Shown: positions 23,601 through 31,050, counted from the first letter of the stretch. The stretch is 64,000 nt of DNA from Deinococcus seoulensis (GCF_014648115.1 NZ_BMQM01000017.1:1-64000), one strand, 5' to 3'. The notes: generated from the letters alone by a model not told the origin. Numbers and translations are program-made.

Positions 23601-24008
23601 TCAGTACGTGCGGCTGAACTTCGTGAAGCTCTCGCGGACGCTGCCGACGAGGCCGCCGCCGAGCGCCTGGTTGAGCGTGCGGGGCGGATGCCCGAGCTGC
23701 TCGAGCAGGTTCATGCGGGCCGCGAGGCGCCGGAGCATCAGGGCCTGCGCGGTGATCAGCGCCACCCCGGCGGCGAGGGCGTCGGGGGTGACGGTGTCCG
23801 TCCAGGCGCTGCCGGGCGTGCAGCCGGTCGTGTGGAGTTCGAGGTGATCGGCGATGGCGGCGGGCAGGTCGGCGTGGCCGGGCCAGGTGCCACCGGCGGG
23901 AATGCGGACGCTGATGCCGGACTCCACGCCGTACACGACGACGATGCCAGCGGTGACGGTGAACGGCTGTTCGAGCAGCGGACCGGGAATATGTCGGTTG
24001 TACGTCAT
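23601..24008 (-). CDS. Hypothetical protein, paralogue of 15228-15671
   Basis: 135 aa. QPFTVTAGIVVVYGVESGIS, a TWPGHADLPAAIADHLELHT stretch and a LAAGVALITAQALML helix correspond to the second protein 8 kb downstream. C-terminus RMNLLEQLGHPPRTLNQALG. ATG overlaps the upstream stop. Confidence 0.7.
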   Translation of the reverse strand: MTYNRHIPGPLLEQPFTVTAGIVVVYGVESGISVRIPAGGTWPGHADLPAAIADHLELHTTGCTPGSAWTDTVTPDALAAGVALITAQALMLRRLAARMNLLEQLGHPPRTLNQALGGGLVGSVRESFTKFSRTY

Positions 24009-24412
24009 GGGATCTCCAGCAGGGTGGGCATGAGAGGCGGCGGTGGGGGCGAGGGGCGCTGCGCGACCTTGTGGCGGAGGTCCTTCAGGGCCTGCTGGTT
24101 CTCGCGGGCCTTGCGGGCCTCGTCGAGCCGGTCGCGGGCGCGGGTGGTGGCCTGCTTGTCGGTGCCGTGCCAGCGGTGCCGCGCGGCCCGCAGGCACGCG
24201 AGGGCGAAGGCCTGCGCGGCGTGGTGCAGGTCGCGGGTGTCCTCGTCCAGCGCGTCCAGCAGGCGGCGGGCCGTGAAGTCCAGGTCCGGGACGGCGTCCA
24301 GAACCGGGTAGATCAGCACGCTGCTGCGCCGCACCTCGGCGGCGTGCGCGATCAGGGTCCGGAGGGTGGCGGGTGGCCGGTCGTCGGCCACGACGTACAG
24401 GTCGTCGAGCAC
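24005..24412 (-). CDS. Hypothetical helical protein
   Basis: 135 aa from a GTG with a GGAGG site 7 nt upstream. MLDDLYVVADDRPPATLRTL, then ALDEDTRDLHHAAQAFALAC and a long charged helix (RARDRLDEARKARENQQALK) suggest a coiled coil; Pro-rich tail. Confidence 0.65.
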   Translation of the reverse strand: MLDDLYVVADDRPPATLRTLIAHAAEVRRSSVLIYPVLDAVPDLDFTARRLLDALDEDTRDLHHAAQAFALACLRAARHRWHGTDKQATTRARDRLDEARKARENQQALKDLRHKVAQRPSPPPPPLMPTLLEIP

Positions 24413-24430
24413 GGAGAACCTCCAACGCGA

Positions 24431-24464
24431 AGTCCCGCACCGGCGCGGGGGCCAGGGCGGGACT
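24431..24464. terminator. Hairpin after the 24493-25047 gene
   Basis: Perfect 8-bp stem AGTCCCGC/GCGGGACT with a GC-rich loop in the 80-bp gap between two minus-strand genes. No U-tract; weak or partial terminator. Confidence 0.4.
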
Positions 24465-24492
24465 CGTGGGCAGAGCGGAGTGCGGGGTGGGT

Positions 24493-25047
24493 TCAGTCAG
24501 CCGCGACGGGCGGCTCTGCCGGGGGCGCCGTGCCCACGCGGCGGGTGTAGGCGCGGACGCCCTGCCAGCGTTCCGGGACGGGCGCGTACACGCTGCGCAC
24601 CTGATCGGCCAGCAGGACGCCCGGCCCGACGCTCAGGACCCGGCCACGCACCGTCACGCTGAACGTCCCCGGATCCAGACGCAGGACCTCAGTGGACGCC
24701 TGGAGCGTCACCGTGAACGGGTGCGTGTTCGCCACGGCAGGCGCGACCTTCACGCGGATGAGACCCTCGACCGTGTCGAGCTTCAGGAGTTGCCCGGTCA
24801 CGAGGACGTCCGTGCCGTTCGGGCGGCGGGCCGGGCGGATGTTCGAAGGCGGGGCGTACAGGCGGCGCAGCCCGCCGTGCGGACTGGTGTCCGGGAACGC
24901 GCGGACCGTGACGCGCTGCGGGGTCTCACCGGGCCGCCAGGCGGTGCGGACGTGCAGACCGTGAATGCGGATGCCGTCCGGGAGCACGGTGGGCCAGCCG
25001 GTCACGGTGATCACGGCCGCGTGCGGGATGGGGGAGGCGGGCGTCAT
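24493..25047 (-). CDS. Beta-rich hypothetical protein, possible OB fold
   Basis: 184 aa. Alternating strands throughout (AVITVTGWPTVLPDGIRIHG, QRVTVRAFPDT, GTDVLVTGQLLKLDTVEGLI, TVTLQASTEVLRLDPGTFSV, GRVLSVGPGVLLADQVRSVY). The pattern and its position beside the initiator gene would suit a single-stranded-DNA-binding protein, but no motif proves it. Confidence 0.6.
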   Translation of the reverse strand: MTPASPIPHAAVITVTGWPTVLPDGIRIHGLHVRTAWRPGETPQRVTVRAFPDTSPHGGLRRLYAPPSNIRPARRPNGTDVLVTGQLLKLDTVEGLIRVKVAPAVANTHPFTVTLQASTEVLRLDPGTFSVTVRGRVLSVGPGVLLADQVRSVYAPVPERWQGVRAYTRRVGTAPPAEPPVAAD

Positions 25048-25253
25048 GCGAGGTCCTCCTGATCGAGCGGGACGGCGGCGGCGCGTTCGAACAGCCCGGT
25101 CAGCAGCTGGGAGTTCGGGGTGTTCAGTTCCACCAGCGCGGCCGGTGTGTCCTGTCCGGGTTGCAGGCCTGCCGCTTTCAGCTGGTCGCGGGTGGCGAGG
25201 CCGTCGGGGATCTCGTCGATGTACTTCGGGATGGACGTCTTGCGGCGCGGCAT
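25044..25253 (-). CDS. Hypothetical protein beside initiator
   Basis: 69 aa, basic N-terminus MPRRKTSIPKYIDEIPDGLA, acidic C-terminus. The start ATGA overlaps the initiator stop. Possibly a replication accessory protein (position only). Confidence 0.6.
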   Translation of the reverse strand: MPRRKTSIPKYIDEIPDGLATRDQLKAAGLQPGQDTPAALVELNTPNSQLLTGLFERAAAVPLDQEDLA

Positions 25254-26692
25254 CAGCTGGCCGCCTGCTGTGCGGTGTGCTTGACGTGGGTGGTGCTGAA
25301 CTTCGCGATGCTCAGGCTGTCGCCGCCGTCGAGGTGGACGGTCATGCCGTCGATGCGTTCGATGCGGACCAGGGTGCCGCTGGCCTTGTGCCGCCAGATC
25401 TTCCCGGCCGCCAGGGCACCTTCGGCCTCGATGGCCGCGTCGACCGGCGCGTCCTGCTGGACGGGAACGGGGCGGGCGCCTTCGTTCTTCACGTCGTACG
25501 CGTGGCCCAGGGCAGGCTGGGGGGCCGGGGGCCTCTGGCCGGAGAGCATCTCGGGCGTGAAGGCCTTGCCGAGCAGGCGGTCCAGGGCGTAGTACCCGGC
25601 GTTCGGCATGCCACCGGGAATGCGGGCGGCGTCGTGCGAGGCGGCCTTCGCGGCGCGGTCCAGTTCGGCGTCCGTCAGGCGGGGCAGCAGGTGCCGGTGC
25701 GTGCCGGGCAGGGCCAGCTGCTCGCGCAGGTGCCCGAGGCGCTTGGCGCTACTGGCCTGCATCAGGGCCCGCAGGACCTTCAGGCCTTCCGGGTCGCGGG
25801 CGGGACGGGCCTGCAGGTCCGCGAGCGGGACGGGTTCCAGCGCCAGGATCGCCCAGGCGTGAGTGCCGGAGGTTTCCACAGGGTTTTCCACAGGGGCCGC
25901 GGCCGCCGGCGGAACATCTTCAACACCTTCGGCTGTGCCTGATTCCCCGCCTTCCACGCCAGACCCGACCAGTTGATCCAGGAGCAGGTCCTCGCCACCT
26001 TCGGCGTCCGTGTCTTCAGGCGTGCATTCAGGGGTTCCGCCGTCAGGCGAAAGGTCATCATCATCCGCGAGCGGGATGGGGCGAGCGTCCTCGGGGGCCT
26101 CCTCTGATGATGATTCTTTTGAAATAACTTCAAAAGATTGAGGAACTTCAGTTGAAGTAACTTCGGGCATAGCTGGGATGCCACGTGGCATAGCTGGGAT
26201 GCCAGGGGGTGGCATCGTGGGAATGCTAGGTGGCATCACCAGAGTGCCACCTGCCTCCTTTTCGGCGCCCTTCCGGGAGGCCTTCATCACCAGGGTCTGC
26301 GCCTCCAGTGCGGCCCGCCTGGCCCGGATGCCCTCGATCCACTGACGCCGGGGGGCGAGCACGTAGATGTTCGAGTCGTTCTCCTCCCGGCCTTTCTTGG
26401 TGCGGGCCTGCTTCAGGACCAGGCCGGTATCCACGAGTTCCCGCATGGCCTTCATGGCGCGGTTGCGCAGGCTGCGGGGGTTGGCCTTGGCGCCCACGGA
26501 CGCCCGGAAGCACTTCTCGCCGATCGTCAGGTAACTGGGGAACACCAGACCGTCCCGCCCGGCGCAGCGGACGAGGTGCGCGTACACACGGAAGGCGTCC
26601 ACGGTCAGGGGGGCGTCGTCGAGTTCCCAGTGAATCTGGAAGGGAAGATCGTCGCGGCCCTCTTCGATTTTCATTTCGCCGCGCTCGGTCAT
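25253..26692 (-). CDS. Replication initiator, lambda O-like
   Basis: 479 aa. Residues about 20-130 form a winged helix (LPFQIHWELDDAPLTVDAFR, SYLTIGEKCFRASVGAKANP, RNRAMKAMRELVDTGLVLKQ) as in the DNA-binding domains of lambda O and DnaD-type initiators. The middle is low complexity: a Met-Pro repeat (GIPAMPR-type heptads) followed by Ser/Glu/Asp-rich linkers. The C-terminal part (about 290-479) may recruit helicase. The Met-Pro repeat is encoded by four 19-bp palindromic DNA iterons, so the gene seems to hold its own origin. No separate helicase loader is obvious nearby. Confidence 0.75.
   Translation of the reverse strand: MTERGEMKIEEGRDDLPFQIHWELDDAPLTVDAFRVYAHLVRCAGRDGLVFPSYLTIGEKCFRASVGAKANPRSLRNRAMKAMRELVDTGLVLKQARTKKGREENDSNIYVLAPRRQWIEGIRARRAALEAQTLVMKASRKGAEKEAGGTLVMPPSIPTMPPPGIPAMPRGIPAMPEVTSTEVPQSFEVISKESSSEEAPEDARPIPLADDDDLSPDGGTPECTPEDTDAEGGEDLLLDQLVGSGVEGGESGTAEGVEDVPPAAAAPVENPVETSGTHAWAILALEPVPLADLQARPARDPEGLKVLRALMQASSAKRLGHLREQLALPGTHRHLLPRLTDAELDRAAKAASHDAARIPGGMPNAGYYALDRLLGKAFTPEMLSGQRPPAPQPALGHAYDVKNEGARPVPVQQDAPVDAAIEAEGALAAGKIWRHKASGTLVRIERIDGMTVHLDGGDSLSIAKFSTTHVKHTAQQAAS
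26108..26164. other. AT-rich segment beside iterons (candidate unwinding region)
   Basis: In a roughly 70% GC region this stretch is unusually AT-rich and contains two perfect inverted repeats: CTTTTGAA/TTCAAAAG with a 5-nt loop, and ACTTCA/TGAAGT with a 2-nt loop. It adjoins the iterons directly, as the DNA-unwinding element does in lambda ori. Confidence 0.6.
26165..26249. repeat. Four 19-bp iterons, candidate phage origin
   Basis: Units at 26165-26183, 26186-26204, 26210-26228 and 26231-26249 share the palindromic form TGGCAT-N7-ATGCCA; unit 2 reads TGGCATAGCTGGGATGCCA, units 1, 3 and 4 vary slightly. Spacing is 21, 24 and 21 bp, multiples of the coding frame. They lie inside the initiator gene next to an AT-rich segment, exactly the layout of lambda and lambdoid origins. 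Confidence 0.75.
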
Positions 26693-26745
26693 GACGTGAC
26701 CTGCGGGGCGGCGTTGCGGGTGTGGCGGGGGTTAGGGATCGTCAC
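26689..26745 (-). CDS. 18-aa leader peptide before the initiator gene
   Basis: GTG at 26745 with the good ribosome site AGGAGA 8 nt upstream; the peptide MTIPNPRHTRNAAPQVTS ends in TGA overlapping the initiator ATG. The initiator has no comparable site of its own, so this ORF probably couples its translation. Confidence 0.5.
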   Translation of the reverse strand: MTIPNPRHTRNAAPQVTS

Positions 26746-26792
26746 GGTCGTTCTCCTACGCGCGCATCGGGTATGGGTACCCGTCCGGTCTG

Positions 26793-26821
26793 TTGACCGG
26801 GACCCGCAGGGCGCGTATCCT
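26793..26821 (+). promoter_or_regulatory. Plus-strand sigma70 promoter upstream of the initiator
   Basis: TTGACC (26793-26798), 17-nt spacer, TATCCT (26816-26821). It reads rightwards, opposite to all genes around it, and predicts a start near 26828, at the 5' foot of a structured RNA. Confidence 0.6.
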
Positions 26822-26827
26822 GCGGGT

Positions 26828-26927
26828 AGGCGAGAGCCACCACGAAAGTGGTCATAACTAAGGGTTATCGGTGATCCCTTCTGCGTACTACGAGCTGGCC
26901 GGCTCTCGCGGAGGGGGTTTCCCTTTT
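26828..26927 (+). ncRNA. Structured antisense-orientation RNA (OOP-like position)
   Basis: Predicted transcript of about 100 nt. A 9-bp outer stem (GCGAGAGCC at 26830-26838 with GGCTCTCGC at 26901-26909) encloses a hairpin ACCAC-GAAA-GTGGT with a GNRA tetraloop, a second hairpin ATAAC/GTTAT, and an unpaired CU-rich tract; it ends in GGGTTTCCCTTTT. No ORF is visible in it. The position, between the initiator and the gene upstream and transcribed against them, is that of lambda OOP RNA. The sequence is not one I recognise. Confidence 0.5.
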
Positions 26928-26985
26928 GGTCAGTTGCTCGGTGACCGCCGGGGATGCTCGCAGTGTAGCGCATCTCCCGTTCGTG

Positions 26986-27579
26986 TCACGCAACTGTGCC
27001 GCCCGCGAGAGCGTCCTCGGCCTGCGCTGGCCAGTTCCTTCTGATCCAGCGTTCCTCGTCCCGGAGGTCGGCGCGTTTCATGCTCCGGACCGCTCCCAGA
27101 CGTGATTCCCGCATGCTGTCCGTGAAGGTCGGGTTCCACCAGGGGCCCGGCCCGAGCAGCGCCGCGCGGATCCGCTCGTCGAGCGCCTTCTCGTCGGTTT
27201 CTACCGGTGCGGGCGAATCCTGCGGGATGGTGGGGGCTTCCGGATGGAACGGCGGCGGGTCCTCTTCAGCCGTCTCGGTTGGCCGGACGATCAGATACCG
27301 CGTGCCGTCCCAGCTGCTCAGCTCCGTGTCGAACAGGACCCAGCCGGCCGCGTCCGCGACCGCCCGGGCCTCGTCCGGGCTGGCCTCCCCGCCCTTCCGG
27401 CTCAGGTAGATCACGTCCCCGTCCGCCGTGCCGACCCGCACCTGCAGGCCCTTACTCAGCACGTGCGACCGTTGTTTGCCGTCCGACCGGCTCGCGCGGA
27501 ACAGGCCCGCGAGCGTCACCGCCAGCTGCGTCACCGGCTGCGAGGGCGGGGCGGGATCATCAGCGGCGAAGAGGGTCAC
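26986..27579 (-). CDS. Hypothetical early protein
   Basis: 197 aa. LAVTLAGLFRASRSDGKQRS and VRVGTADGDVIYLSRKGGEA form an N-terminal beta-rich part; Pro-rich linker; C-terminal charged helix ESRLGAVRSMKRADLRDEER. Its 3' part may be overlapped by transcripts reading through from the plus-strand RNA. Unrecognised. Confidence 0.65.
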   Translation of the reverse strand: MTLFAADDPAPPSQPVTQLAVTLAGLFRASRSDGKQRSHVLSKGLQVRVGTADGDVIYLSRKGGEASPDEARAVADAAGWVLFDTELSSWDGTRYLIVRPTETAEEDPPPFHPEAPTIPQDSPAPVETDEKALDERIRAALLGPGPWWNPTFTDSMRESRLGAVRSMKRADLRDEERWIRRNWPAQAEDALAGGTVA

Positions 27580-28352
27580 GCGTCAACACCCGGCAGGGCC
27601 GCTGGCCCGGTCGGCGGGGGTGGCGGCAGGAGCCGCTGCGCGCGCATCTGCCGGTCCAGCCATGCCAGGCCCTTCGGCGTGACGCGGGTCGTGCGCGACA
27701 GGTGCTTCCCGTCCGGCGCCGCATTCGTCTTCACCACGAAATATCCCCGGTCCAGGTATTGCTGGTAGGGAATGTTGTGGTTCTCCGTGCCGCTGCGGTG
27801 GCGGTCCATCAGGATCTGCCGGTCACGCAGGACCGTGAACAACCGCTTCTCCCCGGATCCGAGGATCTTCGCGGCCGCGTCCAGGCTGTACGTGCCGTCC
27901 GCGGACATCAGCGTCTGGAACTGCTGGGCCTGCGGGGCGAGCACGGCGTTCTCCTCCATCAGGGCGCGGCGGGCCCGCTCGGCCTCCACGTACCGCTCCG
28001 CGAAGGTCAGCGGATCGATCTCCTGCGCTGCCGGCAGGGTGTACGCGCCGGTCTGCCGGATGGAGGGCAGGACCTCCTCCGTCACCCACACCTGGAACGG
28101 CTCGGCGTGCGGGGAGTCGCTGCGCATCACGACGCGGTACAGGGCGCTTTCGTTGATGATGAGGGCGTCGCCCTGACGACCTAAGCTGAGCTTAGACCGT
28201 TGATGCGCCTGCAGTCGCTGCGCCACCATGCTCGGGTTGCTGAGGCTCAGGGCGCGGCAGACGTCCCCCAGCAGGAACCAAGGCTGCTGGTCGATCAAGT
28301 GCACGCGCAGGTCGAACAGACCGAACTTGAAGGTCTGAAGGGTGTCGTTCAT
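27576..28352 (-). CDS. Phage antirepressor, Bro-N plus KilAC
   Basis: 258 aa. The N-terminal Bro-N domain (about 8-110) is shown by FDLRVHLIDQQPWFLLGDVC, RALSLSNPSMV and FQVWVTEEVLPSIRQTGAYT. After a short helical linker a KilAC-type domain follows (SLDAAAKILGSGEKRLFTVL, HNIPYQQYLDRGYFVVKTNA, TRVTPKGLAWLDRQM). Such proteins counteract phage repressors during induction. An operator-like palindrome lies inside its 5' coding region. The stop overlaps the next gene's start. Confidence 0.88.
   Translation of the reverse strand: MNDTLQTFKFGLFDLRVHLIDQQPWFLLGDVCRALSLSNPSMVAQRLQAHQRSKLSLGRQGDALIINESALYRVVMRSDSPHAEPFQVWVTEEVLPSIRQTGAYTLPAAQEIDPLTFAERYVEAERARRALMEENAVLAPQAQQFQTLMSADGTYSLDAAAKILGSGEKRLFTVLRDRQILMDRHRSGTENHNIPYQQYLDRGYFVVKTNAAPDGKHLSRTTRVTPKGLAWLDRQMRAQRLLPPPPPTGPAALPGVDA
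28181..28195. promoter_or_regulatory. Operator-like palindrome inside antirepressor gene
   Basis: CTAAGCT-G-AGCTTAG is a perfect 7+1+7 palindrome that differs from the switch operators (CTAAACT-N-AGTTTAG) at one symmetrical position. It lies about 155 bp into the antirepressor gene and uses TTA, a rare leucine codon at this GC content. Confidence 0.4.
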
Positions 28353-28487
28353 GAAGTAACCTCGCCGGGTGGGGTGGAGGTGTGGCCGCGCATCTCTGAC
28401 CGTGCGCGCCTCGGTCGGTGGTGGGGGCCGTCAGGTGTGCCCTGGCGTTCCCCGTGCGGCCCTGGTGCGGTGGCCAGGGCGGGTGGA

Positions 28488-28868
28488 TCAGGCCTGCTGA
28501 ACGACGAGGCGCGGCGGGCGGTCCAGCACGTCCATGACATGCCGCACGGCCGCGCGGACCTGCGGGAGGCTCACGGCGCCCAGCAGGTCCGGCGGTCCCT
28601 TGATCCGCCCGCCGTCCTCGAGGAGGCGTTGCGTGCCGACCAGTGCCAGCAGGATCAGTTCGGCGTCCTCGCGGGGCACGTCGAGGGCCGAGCCGGTCAG
28701 GGTGGCGACTTCGAGGTCGTCGCGCACCCGCCGGAGCCGCGCGGCCGTGAGGACGGGCGCGAGGTCCTGCCCGAGGCGGTTGCCGTCCGTGACGTGGTTC
28801 AGGACGAGACTGACGCAGCCGAGCAGGGTGTAGCCGAGGTCCTCGGTGGTGGGTTCAGTGGTGGTCAT
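28488..28868 (-). CDS. Hypothetical early protein
   Basis: 126 aa. MTTTEPTTEDLGYTLLGCVS, VRDDLEVATLTGSALDVPRE and LPQVRAAVRHVMDVLDRPPR are helical. The 135-bp gap downstream before the antirepressor contains no gene I can support. Confidence 0.65.
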   Translation of the reverse strand: MTTTEPTTEDLGYTLLGCVSLVLNHVTDGNRLGQDLAPVLTAARLRRVRDDLEVATLTGSALDVPREDAELILLALVGTQRLLEDGGRIKGPPDLLGAVSLPQVRAAVRHVMDVLDRPPRLVVQQA

Positions 28869-29367
28869 GGGTCTCCAGGGGGCGCTGTTCTCGCGGCGCG
28901 CGGTCGCGGGCGGAGGTGAGGGTGACGCTCTGGCCGCCGCTGCTGAGGGTGACGCTCTCCAGATCGCCGCTGTCGTCGACCATCTTCTGGAGGCCGTCCT
29001 TCAGCGTTCCGGCGGCCGCGAGGATCGGGTTGGCGTTGATGGTTTCCAGCAGGACGTGGAAGTCCAGGAACGGCGGGGCGTCCGCGTCTGGGCGCATGAC
29101 GGCCCCGAACCGGAAGTCCTTGGTGGTGCTCTTGACGAAGAACAGGTTGAAGGTGCGCTTCTCGCCCGCCTCGTCCGTGACGTGTAGCTGCGCGGTGACG
29201 GGGCCGCCCTTCCCGGCCTTCTGGACGCGGGCGGCGCGGTGCAGGAGGCGCAGGTCCGTGCCGCTCGGGAGGATCAGCGTCAGTTCCGTCAGCGGCTCCC
29301 CGATCCGGTTGTGTTTGTGGGTGAGGCTGTCGAGGTCCACGCGGGCGGTCTGCTCCTGGCGGGTCAC
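28855..29367 (-). CDS. Hypothetical early protein
   Basis: 170 aa. Beta-rich N-terminal half (LTELTLILPSGTDLRLLHRA, VTAQLHVTDEAGEKRTFNLF), acidic C-terminus. Overlaps the next gene by 14 bp. Unrecognised. Confidence 0.65.
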   Translation of the reverse strand: MTRQEQTARVDLDSLTHKHNRIGEPLTELTLILPSGTDLRLLHRAARVQKAGKGGPVTAQLHVTDEAGEKRTFNLFFVKSTTKDFRFGAVMRPDADAPPFLDFHVLLETINANPILAAAGTLKDGLQKMVDDSGDLESVTLSSGGQSVTLTSARDRAPREQRPLETHDHH

Positions 29368-29585
29368 GGTCCCACCAGGGCACCGCTGACAGCGTGTAGG
29401 CTGCGCCAGCCGGCGAGAACGATCAGGGCGCTGAAGGTCAGCAGGATCAGCGGAATGGTGTGGTCAGCGAACGGCCCGCGCCGACCGGCGTGCAGGACGC
29501 GCACGCACACCACGCCGAGCAGCAGACCGCCCAGCAACACGGCGACCGACAGGACGGCCAGGCCCACCAGGGTCAGGGCGTTCAC
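29364..29585 (-). CDS. Small two-helix membrane protein
   Basis: 73 aa. Two membrane helices (LTLVGLAVLSVAVLLGGLLL and IPLILLTFSALIVLAGW) separated by a basic loop RVLHAGRRG. Might be a superinfection-exclusion or holin-like protein; no evidence decides. Coupled to both neighbours. Confidence 0.65.
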   Translation of the reverse strand: MNALTLVGLAVLSVAVLLGGLLLGVVCVRVLHAGRRGPFADHTIPLILLTFSALIVLAGWRSLHAVSGALVGP

Positions 29586-29992
29586 GCGTGCTCCGCGATG
29601 AATTCAGCCAGGCGGTGCCCGGTGACGTCCTCCACCCGGAAGAAGGTGGGCTGATGCCCGTGCCGCGCGGCCCAGACGTCGAACACCTGATCAAGCTGCA
29701 CCTGCAGGTCGTCGAGTTGATCTTCCGGCACGTTCGCCAGCCACTCGCTCGCGGCCGGGCCGTGCAGGGAGGCGGCAGCGCTCGCCGCTTCGGGGAGTAG
29801 GGCGTCCACGCTGCCCAGGAACAGGCTGGCAGCGGGCGTGACGGCGCGGGCCAGGAACACGCGCGGGTGATCGCACACCAGCGGCGGGTGATCGAGGGCA
29901 TACCGGGTGGCGGCCTCGCGGGTGGGGAACGGACCGAACCACGGACCGTCCGTGCTCCAGGCGCAGGCCCAGGGGCGGGAATCGTCAGTCAT
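29582..29992 (-). CDS. Hypothetical early protein
   Basis: 136 aa. RPWACAWSTDGPWFGPFPTR, then EAATRYALDHPPLVCDHPRV suggests a small alpha/beta domain; C-terminus QVFDVWAARHGHQPTFFRVE. First gene after a long hairpin, so possibly the start of a separate transcript. Confidence 0.65.
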   Translation of the reverse strand: MTDDSRPWACAWSTDGPWFGPFPTREAATRYALDHPPLVCDHPRVFLARAVTPAASLFLGSVDALLPEAASAAASLHGPAASEWLANVPEDQLDDLQVQLDQVFDVWAARHGHQPTFFRVEDVTGHRLAEFIAEHA

Positions 29993-30018
29993 AAAGGGAC
30001 TCCTTGGTGTCAGGGAGG

Positions 30019-30059
30019 CAAGAAGAGGCGCACACCGTAACGGTGTGCGCCTCTTCTTG
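30019..30059. terminator. 19-bp perfect hairpin between operons
   Basis: The arms at 30019-30037 and 30041-30059 are complementary over 19 bp with a 3-nt loop (core GGCGCACACCG). It separates the GNAT module from the operon at 29992. An A-tract follows on the plus strand and no T-tract on the minus strand, so it is unusual, but the strength of the stem makes termination likely. Confidence 0.65.
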
Positions 30060-30077
30060 AAAAAGCAGGGTTGTGGT

Positions 30078-30602
30078 TCAGGCCATCAGATCAAGCAGCA
30101 TGCTGGTCGTGTCGTCCGCTCCAAGTAGCAACCCGGATTCTCGGCCGGGTTGGAAAGTGGCGGCCTGGAAAAAGTGCTTCTCGTAGAAAGCGATGGAGGT
30201 GGGGGTCGCGTCCAGGGTGATGAATCGCAGCCCGATCTGTTCCGAAACCTGACGTGCAGTATCCGTGGCTATGTCCAGCAGTTGGGTTCCCAGATTCCTC
30301 CCGTGCCAGTCCTTGTGGACGGCCAGGAGCTCGATGTGCATGGTTGGAACGATCCGGTGCGTCAGATGCGGAATGACATTGCTGCGGTCAATAGAGTCGA
30401 CCTCCAACTGAGCTGCCCGGAGAGCGATGCACGCTATCAACCGGCTATCTCCAGCGTTCAGGCCTATCAAACGCACGCGCCCTTCCTGAATGGCGGCAGG
30501 GATCCGTTTTTCCAGAGCGGCGTTTAGACCGGGGTCCCCACAGTCGAATCCCACGCAGGAGAATCTCGCGTCAAGGGTTCGGGGCTGCAGAGGAAGCATC
30601 AC
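30078..30602 (-). CDS. GNAT acetyltransferase, possible toxin
   Basis: 174 aa. The GNAT core is clear: HIELLAVHKDWHGRNLGTQL carries the acetyl-CoA loop (RNLGTQL), followed by FITLDATPTSIAFYEKHFF. Size and style match acetyltransferases of type II toxin-antitoxin pairs (TacT/AtaT-like), whose toxins acetylate aminoacyl-tRNA. The expected DUF1778 antitoxin is not recognisable next door; the 30642-30980 product is the only candidate partner. A TATCAT -10 lies just upstream of GTG 30602. Confidence 0.75.
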   Translation of the reverse strand: MMLPLQPRTLDARFSCVGFDCGDPGLNAALEKRIPAAIQEGRVRLIGLNAGDSRLIACIALRAAQLEVDSIDRSNVIPHLTHRIVPTMHIELLAVHKDWHGRNLGTQLLDIATDTARQVSEQIGLRFITLDATPTSIAFYEKHFFQAATFQPGRESGLLLGADDTTSMLLDLMA

Positions 30603-30641
30603 GCGGTGCGCATGATACCGGGTCAGGCTGTGGCAACTCGC

Positions 30642-30980
30642 TTACTTTCGCAGCAGTATTGTCTTCAGTCCGTTACGAGTTTTGAGCCGGTGAATCCGCT
30701 GTCTTTTCTGACGAGTTCTGGTCGACTTCAGTTTCCCTGACTGGAGGATGATGACGTTCCAATGGAGTAGGGATTGCTCGTCAGTGCGTGTCACGCAGCT
30801 CTGTTCGGCACCGCCGTGCCATTTGGCTGGTACCTTGTCTGCCTGATCAACCTGCACGGGGCGGGAGGCTGCGCCGCGGCTGCGTGCGAGCATGGCCCGC
30901 CTGCCTGCTTCCCACTCGGGGTCACGTTGCCCGCGGGTAAGGACTCGCTGCAGCTCTGTTTCAGTGATTGAATGTGCCAT
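30642..30980 (-). CDS. Small basic protein upstream of GNAT gene
   Basis: 112 aa. Strong ribosome site (GGGAGGAGG). The first 45 residues (ITETELQRVLTRGQRDPEWE, AGRRAMLARSRGAASRPVQV) look like a true coding domain; the rest is less convincing and may be read-through. A palindrome TTACCAGT-C-ACTGGTAA sits just upstream. Could be an antitoxin or regulator of the GNAT gene; unproved. Confidence 0.5.
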   Translation of the reverse strand: MAHSITETELQRVLTRGQRDPEWEAGRRAMLARSRGAASRPVQVDQADKVPAKWHGGAEQSCVTRTDEQSLLHWNVIILQSGKLKSTRTRQKRQRIHRLKTRNGLKTILLRK

Positions 30981-30998
30981 CAGGACCTCCTCCCGCGG

Positions 30999-31050
30999 TT
31001 ACCAGTCACTGGTAATCCGTTCCACGCAGGATACACAACATGCATGTGTT
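30999..31050. promoter_or_regulatory. Two palindromic operators upstream of the GNAT module
   Basis: TTACCAGT-C-ACTGGTAA (30999-31015) lies just upstream of the ribosome site of 30642-30980, and ACAACATGCATGTTGT (31035-31050) is perfect. Between them the minus strand has TATCCT. This looks like an autoregulated promoter with low local GC, consistent with foreign cargo. Confidence 0.6.

Noticed and set aside
26165..26249. CRISPR array
   Set aside because: Four short palindromic repeats with 2-5 bp gaps and no spacers, lying inside a coding sequence; iterons explain them better.
26689..26973. 94-residue minus-strand frame upstream of the initiator
   Set aside because: Only the last 18 codons follow a ribosome site; the rest crosses the structured RNA and promoter, so it was reduced to a leader peptide.
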